In this document: positions 12,668 through 22,154 of the stretch, in pieces
How the letters are laid out: every line of letters begins with the position of its first letter
Numbering within the stretch: position 1 is the stretch's first letter
IMG/VR virus record: IMGVR_UViG_3300034019_000097
Span: 1-34,170 of that record
From: a virus
Length of the DNA: 34,170 bases
Reading direction: 5' to 3' (one strand)
Position numbers and translations under genes: made by a program
The notes under the pieces: model-generated
What the model saw: only the letters and a program-made list of their open reading frames with translations
What the model was told of the DNA's origin: nothing
The model's database searches: none

Positions 12668-14287
12668 ATGGAATACGGCACAAACCAAAAGGGCGGCATG
12701 CGTTTAACGCCTGAGCAGATCATTAAGCGCCAAGCAGTCGCCCAGACAAAGAAGGATGAGTTTCAGCAGCTCTACCAGGATGCTTATGAGTTCGCCCTGC
12801 CCCAGCGCCAGCTGTATGGCGTGTGGGAAGGCGGCAGCACTGGCTCCAAAAAGATGCAACGAGTTTTCGATAGTACAGCAATCAATAGCACCCAAAGGTT
12901 TGCGAACAGATTGCAGTCTGTAGTTTTTCCACCGCAGCGTCGCTGGTGCCGTCTTGAGCCTGGTCTTGATATTCCCATGGATCGCAAGCCACAGGCCCAG
13001 GCCATCCTTGAGTTGTATGGCGAGAAGATGTTTGCGCTGCTTCGTCAGTCCAACTTTGACATTGCCATGGGTGAGTTCTTACTTGACCTGGCAGTGGGCA
13101 CGTCTTGCATGATGGTGCAGCCTGGTGACGATACCAACCCGCTTAACTTTATCCCCGTGCCATTGTTCCTGGTCAGCTACGAAGAAGGCGCGAATGGCCA
13201 AGTGGACAACGTCTACAGACGCATGCGCTTAAAGGGTGAGAGCATTCAACGCCAATGGCCTGATGCACAAATACCAGAAGAGATGCAGCGTCGCATTGGT
13301 GAAAAGCCAACAGATGACATTGAGCTGCTTGAGGCAACCATCTATGACGCAAACCGTGGTGACTACTGCTACCACGTCATTGACAAGCACAGCAAGGCCG
13401 AGCTGGTCTACCGTAGACGCAAGGTCTCACCCTGGGTGATCTCGCGCTACATGAAGGTGGCCGGTGAGATCTATGGCCGTGGCCCGTTGATGACTGCCCT
13501 GCCGGACATCAAGACGCTAAACAAGACCATCGAACTGTTACTTAAGAACGCATCACTTGCAGTCTCTGGCGTGTATACGGCTGCAGACGATGGCGTGCTT
13601 AACCCTAACACGGTCAAGATTGTTCCTGGTGGGATTATTCCTGTGGCCCGTAATGGTGGCCCACAAGGCCCATCGCTCATGGCCCTGCCCCGCTCTGGCG
13701 ACTTCAACGTGTCGCAGCTGGTGATCAACGATCTGCGCGGAAACGTCAAACGCATATTGCTAGACGAATCATTGCCACCAGAGAACATGAGCGCCCGTTC
13801 TGCCACAGAGATTGTTGAGCGCATGAAGGAGCTGTCTCAGAACCTGGGCAGCGCATTTGGCCGACTGATCAACGAGACCATGATCCCTGTGGTGACCAAG
13901 ATCCTGGAAGTCATGGATGAGCGAGGCTTGATTGACTTGCCACTGCGTGTTAATGGACTAGAGGTTAAGGTCTCCCCAACTTCACCACTGGCCAATGCTC
14001 AAGCAATGGATGAAGTTAACGCAGCTTTGCAGTTCGCCCAGATCACTCAGCAGATGGGTGCCGAGGGACAGGTGGCCGTCAAGTTTGGCGACATGATTGA
14101 CTACCTGGGCGACAAGCTGGGTGTGCCTGCATCCCTGCGCAACAGCGCTGCAGAACGTGGGTTTGCCATTGAGCAGCAACAAGCCCAGCAAGCTCAGGCC
14201 ATGGCAGCTCAGATGGCCATGCAGCAGCAAGGCATGGCACCGCCTGGTCAACCAGCACTGCCGGCACCGATGGGAGCTCCAGCATGA
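12668..14287 (+). CDS. Portal / head-to-tail connector protein
   Basis: This encodes 539 residues from ATG 12668; AAAAGG at 12655-12660 is 7 bases from this ATG but only 1 base from ATG 12662. The N-terminus (KRQAVAQTKKDEFQQLYQ, EFALPQR) and STAINSTQRFANRLQSVVFP are typical of T7 gp8-like connectors, as is IYGRGPLMTALPDIKTLN. The C-terminal 60 residues are Gln/Ala/Met/Pro-rich. The protein forms the dodecameric portal at one capsid vertex through which DNA enters and exits. It is followed directly by Bbp19-like and scaffold genes, the normal order. Confidence 0.93.
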   Translation: MEYGTNQKGGMRLTPEQIIKRQAVAQTKKDEFQQLYQDAYEFALPQRQLYGVWEGGSTGSKKMQRVFDSTAINSTQRFANRLQSVVFPPQRRWCRLEPGLDIPMDRKPQAQAILELYGEKMFALLRQSNFDIAMGEFLLDLAVGTSCMMVQPGDDTNPLNFIPVPLFLVSYEEGANGQVDNVYRRMRLKGESIQRQWPDAQIPEEMQRRIGEKPTDDIELLEATIYDANRGDYCYHVIDKHSKAELVYRRRKVSPWVISRYMKVAGEIYGRGPLMTALPDIKTLNKTIELLLKNASLAVSGVYTAADDGVLNPNTVKIVPGGIIPVARNGGPQGPSLMALPRSGDFNVSQLVINDLRGNVKRILLDESLPPENMSARSATEIVERMKELSQNLGSAFGRLINETMIPVVTKILEVMDERGLIDLPLRVNGLEVKVSPTSPLANAQAMDEVNAALQFAQITQQMGAEGQVAVKFGDMIDYLGDKLGVPASLRNSAAERGFAIEQQQAQQAQAMAAQMAMQQQGMAPPGQPALPAPMGAPA

Positions 14288-14547
14288 GCTGGGACGAACT
14301 AGATGCCATTGGCCAAACACCAGACATACGCGAAGTTACTCAGCAACGAGATGACTTGGCGCGGTTAACCCTGCGTGTCTTTGGCTCTGAAGAAGGCCAA
14401 AAGCTGCTGCAGTGGCTGCGAGATGTGTATGTGAATGTGCCTATAGCCGTGCCAGGCACAGACCCGGCCCATGCTTTCTTTGCTGAAGGGCAGAGAAACG
14501 TGGTTCGGGACATCGAGGCGCGGATCAATCAAGCAAGGAAACTATGA
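14284..14547 (+). CDS. Bbp19-like phage protein
   Basis: This 87-residue protein contains LARLTLRVFGSEEGQKLLQW, and a second half HAFFAEGQRNVVRDIEARIN. This arrangement (a small helical protein with VFG.EGQ..L and a later GQRNVV) matches the Bbp19-type family named after Bordetella phage BPP-1, from memory. Members sit between portal and scaffold genes and have no firmly known function. It overlaps the portal stop as ATGA and the scaffold start likewise. Confidence 0.75.
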   Translation: MSWDELDAIGQTPDIREVTQQRDDLARLTLRVFGSEEGQKLLQWLRDVYVNVPIAVPGTDPAHAFFAEGQRNVVRDIEARINQARKL

Positions 14548-15332
14548 CCCAAGAAACCGAAACCAATGTCGAGCCCAGCACTGGCTTACTCGATAGTGTC
14601 CAGGTGGCAGACGAAAGTAAGGCAGAAAACTCACAAGCTGTTGAGATTAACCACAAGGCAAGTACAGCAACAGAGCTGACACCAGGTAGTCCTGGCACGC
14701 CAAAAGATCGCCCAGACTGGCTGCCGGAGAACTTCTGGAACCAGGACAAGGGTGAAGCTAACCTCGAAGCTATGGCCAAGTCTTATGGCGATCTACGCAA
14801 AGTGGTCAGCCAGGGCAAGCACAAAGCCCCAGAAGATGGCAAATACGACACCAGCGTATTTAAAACACAAGACGTTGAAAACGACCCACTGGCCAAAACC
14901 TATGTTGGCTGGGCACAAAAGTACGGCATAAGCCAGGCGGCTTTTGATGAGTTGGCACAGAACGTCAACCAGATGGCCGATGACATGGCCGGCCCACCCA
15001 TAGACACACAAGCAGAGATGAAGTCTCTCGGCCCCAATGCCAACGCTGTGGTAAATGGCATGGTGGACTGGGCGCGTGGCTTGGTAAACAAGGGCGTGTG
15101 GAGCAAAGACGACTTTGAAGAGTTCAAGATTATGGGCGGTACAGCCAAAGGTCTGAGCGCTTTGATGAAAGTTCGCTCTGCCTATGAAGGCCGAGTGCCA
15201 ATTGAAGTTGCCCCCATGGAAGGCGCTCCCAGTAAGGAAGAGCTTTACCAAATGGTTGGTGATCCCAAATACAAAACCGATGCTGCGTACCGCCAAAAGG
15301 TGGAGCGAATGTTCCAGCAGCATCTTTCCTGA
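14544..15332 (+). CDS. Capsid assembly scaffolding protein
   Basis: This encodes 262 residues. A disordered acidic N-terminus (about 1-50) is followed by DRPDWLPENFWNQDKGE and NLEAMAKSYGDLRK, a pattern common to T7 gp9-like scaffolds (WLPEKFK..E.LAKSY.ELEK). A helical middle and a C-terminus (AAYRQKVERMFQQHLS) that could bind capsid complete it. The scaffold directs prohead assembly and is released before maturation. It is followed by a perfect terminator and a long leader before the capsid gene. Confidence 0.88.
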   Translation: MTQETETNVEPSTGLLDSVQVADESKAENSQAVEINHKASTATELTPGSPGTPKDRPDWLPENFWNQDKGEANLEAMAKSYGDLRKVVSQGKHKAPEDGKYDTSVFKTQDVENDPLAKTYVGWAQKYGISQAAFDELAQNVNQMADDMAGPPIDTQAEMKSLGPNANAVVNGMVDWARGLVNKGVWSKDDFEEFKIMGGTAKGLSALMKVRSAYEGRVPIEVAPMEGAPSKEELYQMVGDPKYKTDAAYRQKVERMFQQHLS

Positions 15333-15353
15333 TCTCCCTGTAGTTGCCATTTT

Positions 15354-15380
15354 GACCCAGCTTCGGCTGGGTCTTTTTTT
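15354..15380 (+). terminator. Strong Rho-independent terminator after the scaffold gene
   Basis: A perfect 8-base-pair stem GACCCAGC/GCTGGGTC closed by a TTCG tetraloop (15354-15373) is followed by seven T residues (15374-15380). It would reduce readthrough from the packaging/portal genes, so capsid expression probably needs its own promoter downstream or partial readthrough. Confidence 0.92.
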
Positions 15381-15565
15381 ATTTGTTAAGTACCATTTGC
15401 ATTTTGTACAAATACTCATACAATCGCGCACAAGGCATACCAGGCAACTGGCCCTTACCGCAGTGGATACTGACGAATGGCTGACGTAAACAGCAAGCTT
15501 TCGGCCCTCGCAAAAGGCTAACCGTCGCGACAAACCCTGATCAACAACCGAATGAGGTAAATCAA
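15381..15565 (+). promoter_or_regulatory. Promoter and leader of the major capsid gene
   Basis: The 185 bases between terminator and capsid start hold a candidate promoter, TTGCAT (15397-15402) and TACAAT (15419-15424) with a 16-base spacer; TTGTACAA (15404-15411) lies between the boxes. The transcript would have a long leader with a CCAG-GCAA-CTGG hairpin (15440-15451), a 14-codon frame (15477-15521, MADVNSKLSALAKG) and the palindrome GTCGCGAC (15524-15531). GAGG lies 8 bases before ATG 15566. The -35 is weak. The leader may be structured, but I could not derive a convincing fold. Confidence 0.5.
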
Positions 15566-16420
15566 ATGAGCGTTTCTCTATCAAACGCCTTTGTGACGCT
15601 ATTCGACGCAGAGGTCAAGCAGGCTTACCAAGGCAAAGCAATGCTGGTAGGTGCTGTACGTCAGCGTCGTGGTGTCGAAGGCTCCACTGTTAAATTCCCT
15701 AAAGTCGGTCGAGGCGTAGCTACTGCTCGCGTTTCTCAGACTGATGTCACCCCGATGAATGTCGGATTTTCAACCGTTACTTGCACGATGAGTGATTTCA
15801 ACGCTGCTGAGTATTCGGACATCTTCTCTCAGCAGAAGGTCAACTTTGACGAGCGTTCAGAGCTTGTGCAAGTGGTTGGCAATGCGATTGGCCGTCGTCA
15901 AGATCAGTTGATCTTGGATGCGCTTATTGCTGCATCTGGCACCGGCACCGTGGCAAATTCAATTGGTGGTTCAAACACCAACATGAATATTTCCAAGCTG
16001 CGCGAAGCTGCGAAAATCTTGAACACCAAGAACGTGCCTTCCGATGGCCGCAACATCATCATTCATGCCAACTCTTTGGCATCGATGTTGGAGCAGACTT
16101 CGGTAACCAGCTCGGACTTCAACACCGTTAAGGCGTTGGTTCAAGGCGAGATCAACCAGTTCATGGGCTTTACGTTCCATGTGTTGGGTGATCGCACTGA
16201 AGGTGGCTTGCCCATCGACGGTTCTAGCGACCGCACCCTGTTTGCCTTCCACCGCGATGCCATTGGCTACGCAGAAGGCATTGCTCCTCGCACCGAAATT
16301 AACTATGTCCCTGAGAAAACAAGCTACCTTGTGAATGCTTTGTTCTCTGCTGGTGCCATAGCGATCGATGCTGAGGGTATCGTCAAAATCACTGCACGCG
16401 ATACAGCGGCTGCAGCTTAA
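15566..16420 (+). CDS. Major capsid protein
   Basis: This 284-residue protein lies directly after the scaffold gene. Features fit an HK97-like capsid protein of podoviruses: an N-terminal helix (SNAFVTLFDAEVKQAYQ), the segment GSTVKFPKVGRGVATAR, NAIGRRQDQLILDAL as spine helix, and a C-terminal strand region (SAGAIAIDAEGIVKI). The length is short but within the range for phages of this group. No protease gene is found, as in T7. It has its own promoter-like region and a strong ribosome-binding site, matching very high expression. Confidence 0.88.
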   Translation: MSVSLSNAFVTLFDAEVKQAYQGKAMLVGAVRQRRGVEGSTVKFPKVGRGVATARVSQTDVTPMNVGFSTVTCTMSDFNAAEYSDIFSQQKVNFDERSELVQVVGNAIGRRQDQLILDALIAASGTGTVANSIGGSNTNMNISKLREAAKILNTKNVPSDGRNIIIHANSLASMLEQTSVTSSDFNTVKALVQGEINQFMGFTFHVLGDRTEGGLPIDGSSDRTLFAFHRDAIGYAEGIAPRTEINYVPEKTSYLVNALFSAGAIAIDAEGIVKITARDTAAAA

Positions 16421-16435
16421 TAGGAGGGTCACAAA

Positions 16436-16717
16436 ATGGCTTTCTCATCTGCTGGTTTTAATACCGTTGGCGGCCAGTCAAAAGCTGGTAATGCACCTGC
16501 CATCTACACTTACGCATCTACTGACGCACAGTCGGTGATTCGTGCGTCTGGGTACTTTGATTCAGTTTCATCAATTCTCAAAGTTGGTGACCTGATTTTC
16601 TGCTACTCGGCAACGGGTGGCACTCCAGTAATGTCCACCGCTTATGTGGTCAGCAACGCCTCTGGCGTGGTTGATATCACTGACGGTGTGACCGTAACTG
16701 CAACTGATACCGACTAA
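16436..16717 (+). CDS. Small virion-type protein after the capsid gene
   Basis: This encodes 93 residues with AGGAGG 8 bases upstream. The product is rich in Ser, Ala, Thr, Val and Gly, with beta-like repeats (AIYTYASTDAQSVIRASGYF, LIFCYSATGGTPVMSTAYVV). No transmembrane segment is evident. The place between major capsid and tail tube genes, followed by its own hairpin, suggests an abundant decoration or cement protein. I do not recognise a named family, so the role is inference. Confidence 0.65.
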   Translation: MAFSSAGFNTVGGQSKAGNAPAIYTYASTDAQSVIRASGYFDSVSSILKVGDLIFCYSATGGTPVMSTAYVVSNASGVVDITDGVTVTATDTD

Positions 16718-16736
16718 TCGGATCAGGTAAAACGAC

Positions 16737-16768
16737 GGGCCAACTTCTGATCATTCGGAGGTTGGCCC
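16737..16768 (+). terminator. Hairpin after the capsid cluster, weak terminator
   Basis: GGGCCAACTTC (16737-16747) pairs with GAGGTTGGCCC (16758-16768) over 11 pairs with one G-U wobble and a 10-base loop. It is followed only by TTCTT, so termination may be partial. It would leave capsid messages more abundant than downstream tail genes, and may protect the 3' end. Confidence 0.6.
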
Positions 16769-16789
16769 TTCTTACATTGAGAGGTTCAC

Positions 16790-17404
16790 ATGGCTGCTGG
16801 CGATACTGGAGTTTCAATCTGCTCTGATGCCCTGCTGATGCTGGGTGCAAAGTCAATCACGTCATTTAATGATGGCACCGATGCGGCCAGCGTATGCGAC
16901 CGCCTATACCCTGACATTCGTGACTCAGTGTTGACCACTTACCCGTGGACATTCAACACCAAAAAGGTTCAGCTGGCTCAGCTGATTACCACCCCAAATT
17001 CAATCTGGCGCTATGAGTATCAGCTGCCAGGTGATCGGCTCGGCACCGTTCGTGCAGCCTACGCAAGCGCAGCGCAAAACTCCTACCCAAACAAAGACTG
17101 GGAAATCCAGGGCGACAAGCTGCTTACAAATTTGCCTGCTGTTTACCTGGACTACCAGTACAGCTTAGGCGAGTTTGCAATGCCGCAATACTTTGTTCAG
17201 CTTCTCAAGTACATGATGGCTTGGCACTTGGCCATGCCGATCACCGAGCAAAGCGACCGTGCTGGGTACTGGCAAGGCGTTGCTGTTGGCGGCCCTGCTG
17301 AAAATGGCCGTGGTGGCTACATGCGTACAGCCATGAATATTGATGGCCAGGGCACGCCTACTCGCGTGATTGAAGACTTCAGCCTTATCGCAGTGAGGGG
17401 CTGA
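16790..17404 (+). CDS. Tail tubular protein A (T7 gp11-like)
   Basis: This 204-residue protein has SICSDALLMLGAKSITSF, CDRLYPDIRDSVLTTYPWTF and WRYEYQLPGDRLGTVRA, all typical of gp11-like tail tubular A proteins, which form the ring between portal and nozzle. The WxF/YP motif near residue 50 is characteristic. It is the first gene of the tail section after the hairpin, and its stop overlaps the tubular B start as TGATG. The call is well supported by motif and gene order. Confidence 0.9.
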   Translation: MAAGDTGVSICSDALLMLGAKSITSFNDGTDAASVCDRLYPDIRDSVLTTYPWTFNTKKVQLAQLITTPNSIWRYEYQLPGDRLGTVRAAYASAAQNSYPNKDWEIQGDKLLTNLPAVYLDYQYSLGEFAMPQYFVQLLKYMMAWHLAMPITEQSDRAGYWQGVAVGGPAENGRGGYMRTAMNIDGQGTPTRVIEDFSLIAVRG

Positions 17405-19611
17405 TGCCACGCTTTGTTGACATCCAAACCAACTTCAGCACTGGTGAGCTTGACCCCTTGCTGCGTTCGCGCATTGATTTGGCTCAGTACAACAACGCGC
17501 TGGCCAAGGCCACCAATGTGCTAGTGCAGCCACAAGGTGGCATTCGACGCCGTCCTGGTCTAAAGCATATCGCTGAGCTGCCAAGCTCGGCAGCTGATGG
17601 CGTTCGCCTAGTGCCGTTTGAGTTTAGTGTTGACGACAGCTACATGCTTTGCTTTGTTAACGAACGCATGTATGTATTCAAAGACGGCGTGCAGATCACA
17701 GCCATTAACGGTGGTGCCAACCCATACCTGACGACTAGCATTACCAGCGCAATGCTCAACCAGCTCAATTGGACTCAGTCGGCTGACACTATGTTTATCG
17801 TTCATCCTGACTTGGCTCCTGCCAAACTAGTGCGTGGTGGTTCTGATGCGAGCTGGACAATAAGCACAGTCATATTTGACAACGTCCCTAAGTACGCTTT
17901 TAATTTAGACTCGCACACCAACAACTCAGAAACGCTGACCCCGTCAGCTGTTAGCGGAAATATCACGCTGACCACCACCAGTTCCAAACACGACACCGGC
18001 ACGGCCCAAGCTGGAGCTAGTACCACAATTACCCTCAAGTCGGCATCCAGCTCTACAGACGATTACTACAACGGCCTGTATATCACCATCACTGGTGGCA
18101 CCGGCACCGGCCAGATTCGAATTATTGAGGACTATGTTGGCTCGACCAAGGTGGCCACCGTTGACAGGGTCTGGACGACAACGCCCGACAGCACCAGCAC
18201 ATACAGCATCAACAGCTTTACAACTGAATCGGTCAACCAGTACATCAACGCGCAACCCCAGGGCCGCGCCCGCATTGTGCGGTATGTTTCTGCCACGGTG
18301 GTTGAGGCCGTGACTGAGTACCCGTTCTTTAGCTCCGCAGCAATTGGCGCGACGCGATGGGAAATTGAACATGGATACGAGGATGCATGGTCAAGCACGA
18401 AAGGCTGGCCGCGCACAGTGACATTCCACGAAGGCCGCCTGTACTTTGGCGGCAGCAAGTCTAGGCCCAGCACTATCTGGGGCAGCAAGATCGGCATCTT
18501 TGATGCGTTTTTGCCAACCGAGGCATTTGATGACGATGCTGTTGAGGCGACTCTGGACACCAGTTCACTCAACGTGATTGTGGACATGATCTCTGGCCGT
18601 GATTTACAAGTGTTTACAACGGGCGCTGAGTTCTATGTGCCGCAGGCTGGTACAGAACCGATCACACCGCTGACGCTAACATTTAAGGGCGTGAGCCGCA
18701 ACGGAACCAAGAGCGGAACCCGCGTGCAATCTCTGGAGTCTGGCACGGTTTACATTCAGCGCCAGGGCAAATCAATCAATGAGTTCTTATTCTCTGACAC
18801 GCAGCTGACGTATGTGACGCAGCGCATCTCATTGCTGTCTGGTCACCTGCTCAAATCACCGACTAGGATGGCTTTGCGCCGTGCAACCAGCACAGACGAA
18901 GGCGATCTGCTCCTGATGGTCAATGACACCGACGGCACAATGGCTGCTTTCAGCATTATGCGTTCGCAGCAGATCACGGCGCCGTCCGAGTTTATTACTG
19001 ATGGATTATTTAAGGATGTCAGCGTCGATGTGACCGACATCTATGCGGTTGTAAGACGCACATTTAACAGTACAAACAAATTTTTTGTAGAGCTTTTTAG
19101 CTTTGATCGGTTTACTGATTGCGCATTTATTGGCGGCTCTGCAGGCGGTGTCGGATCTGGACTTCCGCACATCGGCAAGTCACTTAATGTGATTTGCGAT
19201 GGCGTGCCGCAGGGCAACGAGACTGTGAGTGGCGGTGGAGCTGTTACTTTTGACCGCGAGTCTACGACCAGTTATGAGGTCGGCCTGCCGTTTACCGTGT
19301 TTGCTAAGACCATGCCGGTAGAGGTCAAGTTGCAAACAGGCACCAGGATTGGTTTTAAAAAGCGCATTGTCGAGATCAATGCTTTGGTAGACAACACGCA
19401 GCACTTGGCGCTAAATCAAAACCCTGTGCCTTTTCGCACATTTGACAATGCATTGTTAGATTTGCCTGAGCCTACCTTTACTGGCAGCAAGCGCGTCAAT
19501 GGCGTACTTGGTTACAGCCGTGAAGCAAGTATAGAAATTTCACAGAGCTTGCCGCTCAAGATGACCCTGCTTGGTCTTGAGTACAAGATCGCAGTGACTG
19601 GAGGTACATGA
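17404..19611 (+). CDS. Tail tubular protein B-like nozzle protein (T7 gp12-like)
   Basis: This encodes 735 residues. The N-terminus FVDIQTNFSTGELDPLLRSRID and LVQPQGGIRRRPGLKHIAEL is typical of podoviral nozzle proteins; a central VTFHEGRLYFGGSKSRPSTIWGS and GTVYIQRQGKSINEF follow. The middle (about 180-310) has Thr/Ser-rich beta segments. The protein would form the tail tip around the DNA channel. It sits directly after tubular A and before the ejection proteins, as in T7-like phages, and is close to T7 gp12 in length. Confidence 0.88.
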   Translation: MPRFVDIQTNFSTGELDPLLRSRIDLAQYNNALAKATNVLVQPQGGIRRRPGLKHIAELPSSAADGVRLVPFEFSVDDSYMLCFVNERMYVFKDGVQITAINGGANPYLTTSITSAMLNQLNWTQSADTMFIVHPDLAPAKLVRGGSDASWTISTVIFDNVPKYAFNLDSHTNNSETLTPSAVSGNITLTTTSSKHDTGTAQAGASTTITLKSASSSTDDYYNGLYITITGGTGTGQIRIIEDYVGSTKVATVDRVWTTTPDSTSTYSINSFTTESVNQYINAQPQGRARIVRYVSATVVEAVTEYPFFSSAAIGATRWEIEHGYEDAWSSTKGWPRTVTFHEGRLYFGGSKSRPSTIWGSKIGIFDAFLPTEAFDDDAVEATLDTSSLNVIVDMISGRDLQVFTTGAEFYVPQAGTEPITPLTLTFKGVSRNGTKSGTRVQSLESGTVYIQRQGKSINEFLFSDTQLTYVTQRISLLSGHLLKSPTRMALRRATSTDEGDLLLMVNDTDGTMAAFSIMRSQQITAPSEFITDGLFKDVSVDVTDIYAVVRRTFNSTNKFFVELFSFDRFTDCAFIGGSAGGVGSGLPHIGKSLNVICDGVPQGNETVSGGGAVTFDRESTTSYEVGLPFTVFAKTMPVEVKLQTGTRIGFKKRIVEINALVDNTQHLALNQNPVPFRTFDNALLDLPEPTFTGSKRVNGVLGYSREASIEISQSLPLKMTLLGLEYKIAVTGGT

Positions 19612-20414
19612 TGGGAGAAGGCTTTACTTTTACTGATGGTGCGTTTCTTGGAGAGAATGTCCAGTCTGGAATTTCTTCTTGGGACACGGCTTTCACAAAC
19701 GCAGGTGGGGTGTTTGACACTAGTTTTAATAGCACTGACTGGGCCAGCATTATCAATGCTGGAAGCAAAGTAGCAAGCGTGGCTAGTTCAGCATTCACCG
19801 GTTTGCAAACTGGTCTAAATGCAGCCGCCCCATACTTGCAATTTGCTTCGGCCATTACAGCAGCTGGCGCTCAAAAGACTGCTGCCATATATCAGCAGGG
19901 TTTGTACGAGGTACAGGCTCTAGACACATTACGTTTGGCACAGCTTCGTACTGATCAGGATCAAAAGTATGCGGCTATCCAGGCTGGTCGCAAGCTGCTC
20001 TCTGCCGAGCGCCAGGCGCTTAATTACACAATTCAAGGCAACACCCTGCTGCGAGGCATGGAGCGCTCTAATGCGGCTGTGCGTGCCCGTGCTGCAGCCA
20101 ATGGCATTGTGTACAACGAAGGCTCTGCTGCTGGTGTCCAGCTTGCCAACGTGGGGGCTACTTACCGCGACGTAGGCATGTCAAACCTTAATGCATTGAC
20201 AGCTCGAATCTTAGGGTTCGAGGATGCTGGGGCAATGATCTTGGCATCTAAAGAACAGGCTGAATTGACAATGAGTGCAGCAGAAGCTCAAGCCAGCCAG
20301 ATGCGTTTGGCCGGCAAATACGCTGTGGAAAGTGGTGGCGTACTCTCAGGTGCAACACTACTGCAAGGTGGTCTGAACTTTGCTCAGACTGTTAGAAACC
20401 CATTTACAAGTTAA
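19611..20414 (+). CDS. Internal virion protein, gp14-like
   Basis: This encodes 267 residues from ATG 19611; GGAGG at 19600-19604 is 6 bases away, compared with 3 from the overlapping ATG 19608. A small N-terminal region is followed by long helices with GRKLLSAERQALNYTIQ, LLRGMERSNAAVRARAAANG and a C-terminal Ala/Gly-rich part. This resembles the gp14-type ejection protein, which is injected first and forms the outer-membrane part of the DNA conduit. Position after tubular B supports this. Confidence 0.78.
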   Translation: MGEGFTFTDGAFLGENVQSGISSWDTAFTNAGGVFDTSFNSTDWASIINAGSKVASVASSAFTGLQTGLNAAAPYLQFASAITAAGAQKTAAIYQQGLYEVQALDTLRLAQLRTDQDQKYAAIQAGRKLLSAERQALNYTIQGNTLLRGMERSNAAVRARAAANGIVYNEGSAAGVQLANVGATYRDVGMSNLNALTARILGFEDAGAMILASKEQAELTMSAAEAQASQMRLAGKYAVESGGVLSGATLLQGGLNFAQTVRNPFTS

Positions 20415-20417
20415 ACC

Positions 20418-22154
20418 ATGGCAGACCTACCACTCCTTCAGTCCGGCAGAGTCGAAGCAGCAGGCATCCCTGGTGCTGTATTGCCAACGGTCAATGCACC
20501 GCAAGTTGACTATGTGGGCCTAAAGGCTGCAGCTCAATACCAAGGTACTGTGGCTCAGACTTTGGATCGACTAAGCAACCAGCTGTTTGGCATTGCCAAG
20601 ACGGCAGCCAGCGAGGCTGGGTTGCAGTACGCTGCCGACAACCCTCTGACGGATGAGCAGCTGCAGGCGGCAAAGATGGGCGACCTGGGCGCAATGAAGT
20701 CTGGTGGCGCTCTGAACATTTTTGACCAGGCGGTGCGCAAAGCCAGATCATTTGAGCTGTCCAGTACGTTTGAGATGGAAGCTCGAAGCCAGATGACCGG
20801 CATGCTTACCGCAGTGGAAATGGGTAAGGCTACTACCGAGCAAGTGCAAAACAAGCTGACCACCATGATGGATGGATTTAGCCGCAGCTTGTCCCAGATT
20901 GACCCAGAAGCTTCACTTAAGTTTAGAGCCACCAGTGCCACCATGGGCAACACCGTGCTGGCCAAGGCAGCTGAGTTTGAGATGAAGCGAGAGAAAGCGC
21001 AGCGCCTGGCTAAGTTTGATGCTGACTTTGACAACAGCACACGATTGCTCGAAGCAGCTGTGTCGCAAGGTTTCTGGGTTGATCCAAAGACACAGCAAAA
21101 GCGCAGCATTGAGGATTTGGCTGATGTGTATCGGTCAACAATTACCACCAGTGCTTTGCTCCTCGGTGATGTTCAAGTACAAAAACAATACAGCGACAAG
21201 TTTGAAGCAGCTCTTAAAGGAGCCAAGATCAATGCTGTAACTAAGTTTCTTCTTACAGACGAGACGGCAATGGCCGACACCGAGGCCACACTTAAAAACA
21301 TTCAAGTTGGCAATGTGGGCCGGATGAGCGACTTGGTCAAGGGCATGTTGGTGTCAGACTATGGCAGCATAGAAAAAGTTTCTGCCAATTACATGGTGGC
21401 TGTCAATGCGCGTAACTCGGCCATCAACACGAAGATTGCAGCTGACAAACGTGCAGCCGTCCTAGAGTTTGTGCCGCTGTATGAGAAGGCTGTTGCAGCC
21501 CCAGAAGGCAGCCCAACGCGCAAACAATTTGCCAACGATATTGCAGCACTTGCAAGAAGATCACCAGAGGCTGTGCCGCTAGGTGTACTTAAAGACTTGC
21601 TAGAACCCAGCAAAGAGGGCAACCCGCTTGCTGAGTTCAACATATTGAACGGCATCTTCAATGGCACCGTGACCAGCCCTGAGCAAATTATGGGCAACAA
21701 CACATTAAACGCCAAGCAAAAAGTTGGAGCGCTTAAGTTCTTCATGGGCGAAGACCGACGCGACGGGCAAGAGCTGAATACGGGGCTGGCCAGATTGGCT
21801 GGCATTCCAACCACGCCTGGTGCCGTCACTATCATCGACCCAAAGGGGCAAGAGTTCCAACGCCTGCAGCAGCTCAAGTCAAAGGCTCAGGCAATCCAGT
21901 CACAAGCCACAGCCGAAGGCAAGTTCTTGCAGCCCAAGGCAATTCTTGACCAGATCTCAAAAGAGGTTGAAACCAGCCGGAACACTGAGCAGGCCAAGGC
22001 TGCCCAGCGCACGCTTGAGACCGTCTGGGAAAAGAAGGCTGGGGGCAAGATCACACGCGATACCCTGCCTGCTTTAGAGCAGAGCAAAAAGCTCAAGCCA
22101 CAAGAAATCACACAAATTAAGCGTCTGCTTGACCAGGCAGAAGGGAATCTGTAA
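20418..22154 (+). CDS. Internal virion protein, gp15-like
   Basis: This encodes 578 residues, almost entirely helical and charged, with LDRLSNQLFGIAKTAASEAG near the start and long amphipathic stretches. No enzyme motif is visible. T7 gp15-type core proteins are long helical rods that form the periplasmic tunnel during DNA ejection; gene order (after a gp14-like protein, before two giant ejection proteins) supports the assignment. There is no clear ribosome-binding site at ATG 20418, only 3 bases past the upstream stop, so translation may be coupled. Its own stop overlaps the next start as TAATG. Confidence 0.7.
   Translation: MADLPLLQSGRVEAAGIPGAVLPTVNAPQVDYVGLKAAAQYQGTVAQTLDRLSNQLFGIAKTAASEAGLQYAADNPLTDEQLQAAKMGDLGAMKSGGALNIFDQAVRKARSFELSSTFEMEARSQMTGMLTAVEMGKATTEQVQNKLTTMMDGFSRSLSQIDPEASLKFRATSATMGNTVLAKAAEFEMKREKAQRLAKFDADFDNSTRLLEAAVSQGFWVDPKTQQKRSIEDLADVYRSTITTSALLLGDVQVQKQYSDKFEAALKGAKINAVTKFLLTDETAMADTEATLKNIQVGNVGRMSDLVKGMLVSDYGSIEKVSANYMVAVNARNSAINTKIAADKRAAVLEFVPLYEKAVAAPEGSPTRKQFANDIAALARRSPEAVPLGVLKDLLEPSKEGNPLAEFNILNGIFNGTVTSPEQIMGNNTLNAKQKVGALKFFMGEDRRDGQELNTGLARLAGIPTTPGAVTIIDPKGQEFQRLQQLKSKAQAIQSQATAEGKFLQPKAILDQISKEVETSRNTEQAKAAQRTLETVWEKKAGGKITRDTLPALEQSKKLKPQEITQIKRLLDQAEGNL

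Noticed and set aside
14793-15584. Long antisense frame opposite the scaffold gene
   Set aside because: It is a mirror of a well-supported gene, crosses the strong terminator, and has no ribosome-binding site or protein-like pattern.
20555-21148. Antisense frame opposite the gp15-like gene
   Set aside because: Ser- and Leu-rich mirror of a helical protein, without start signals.
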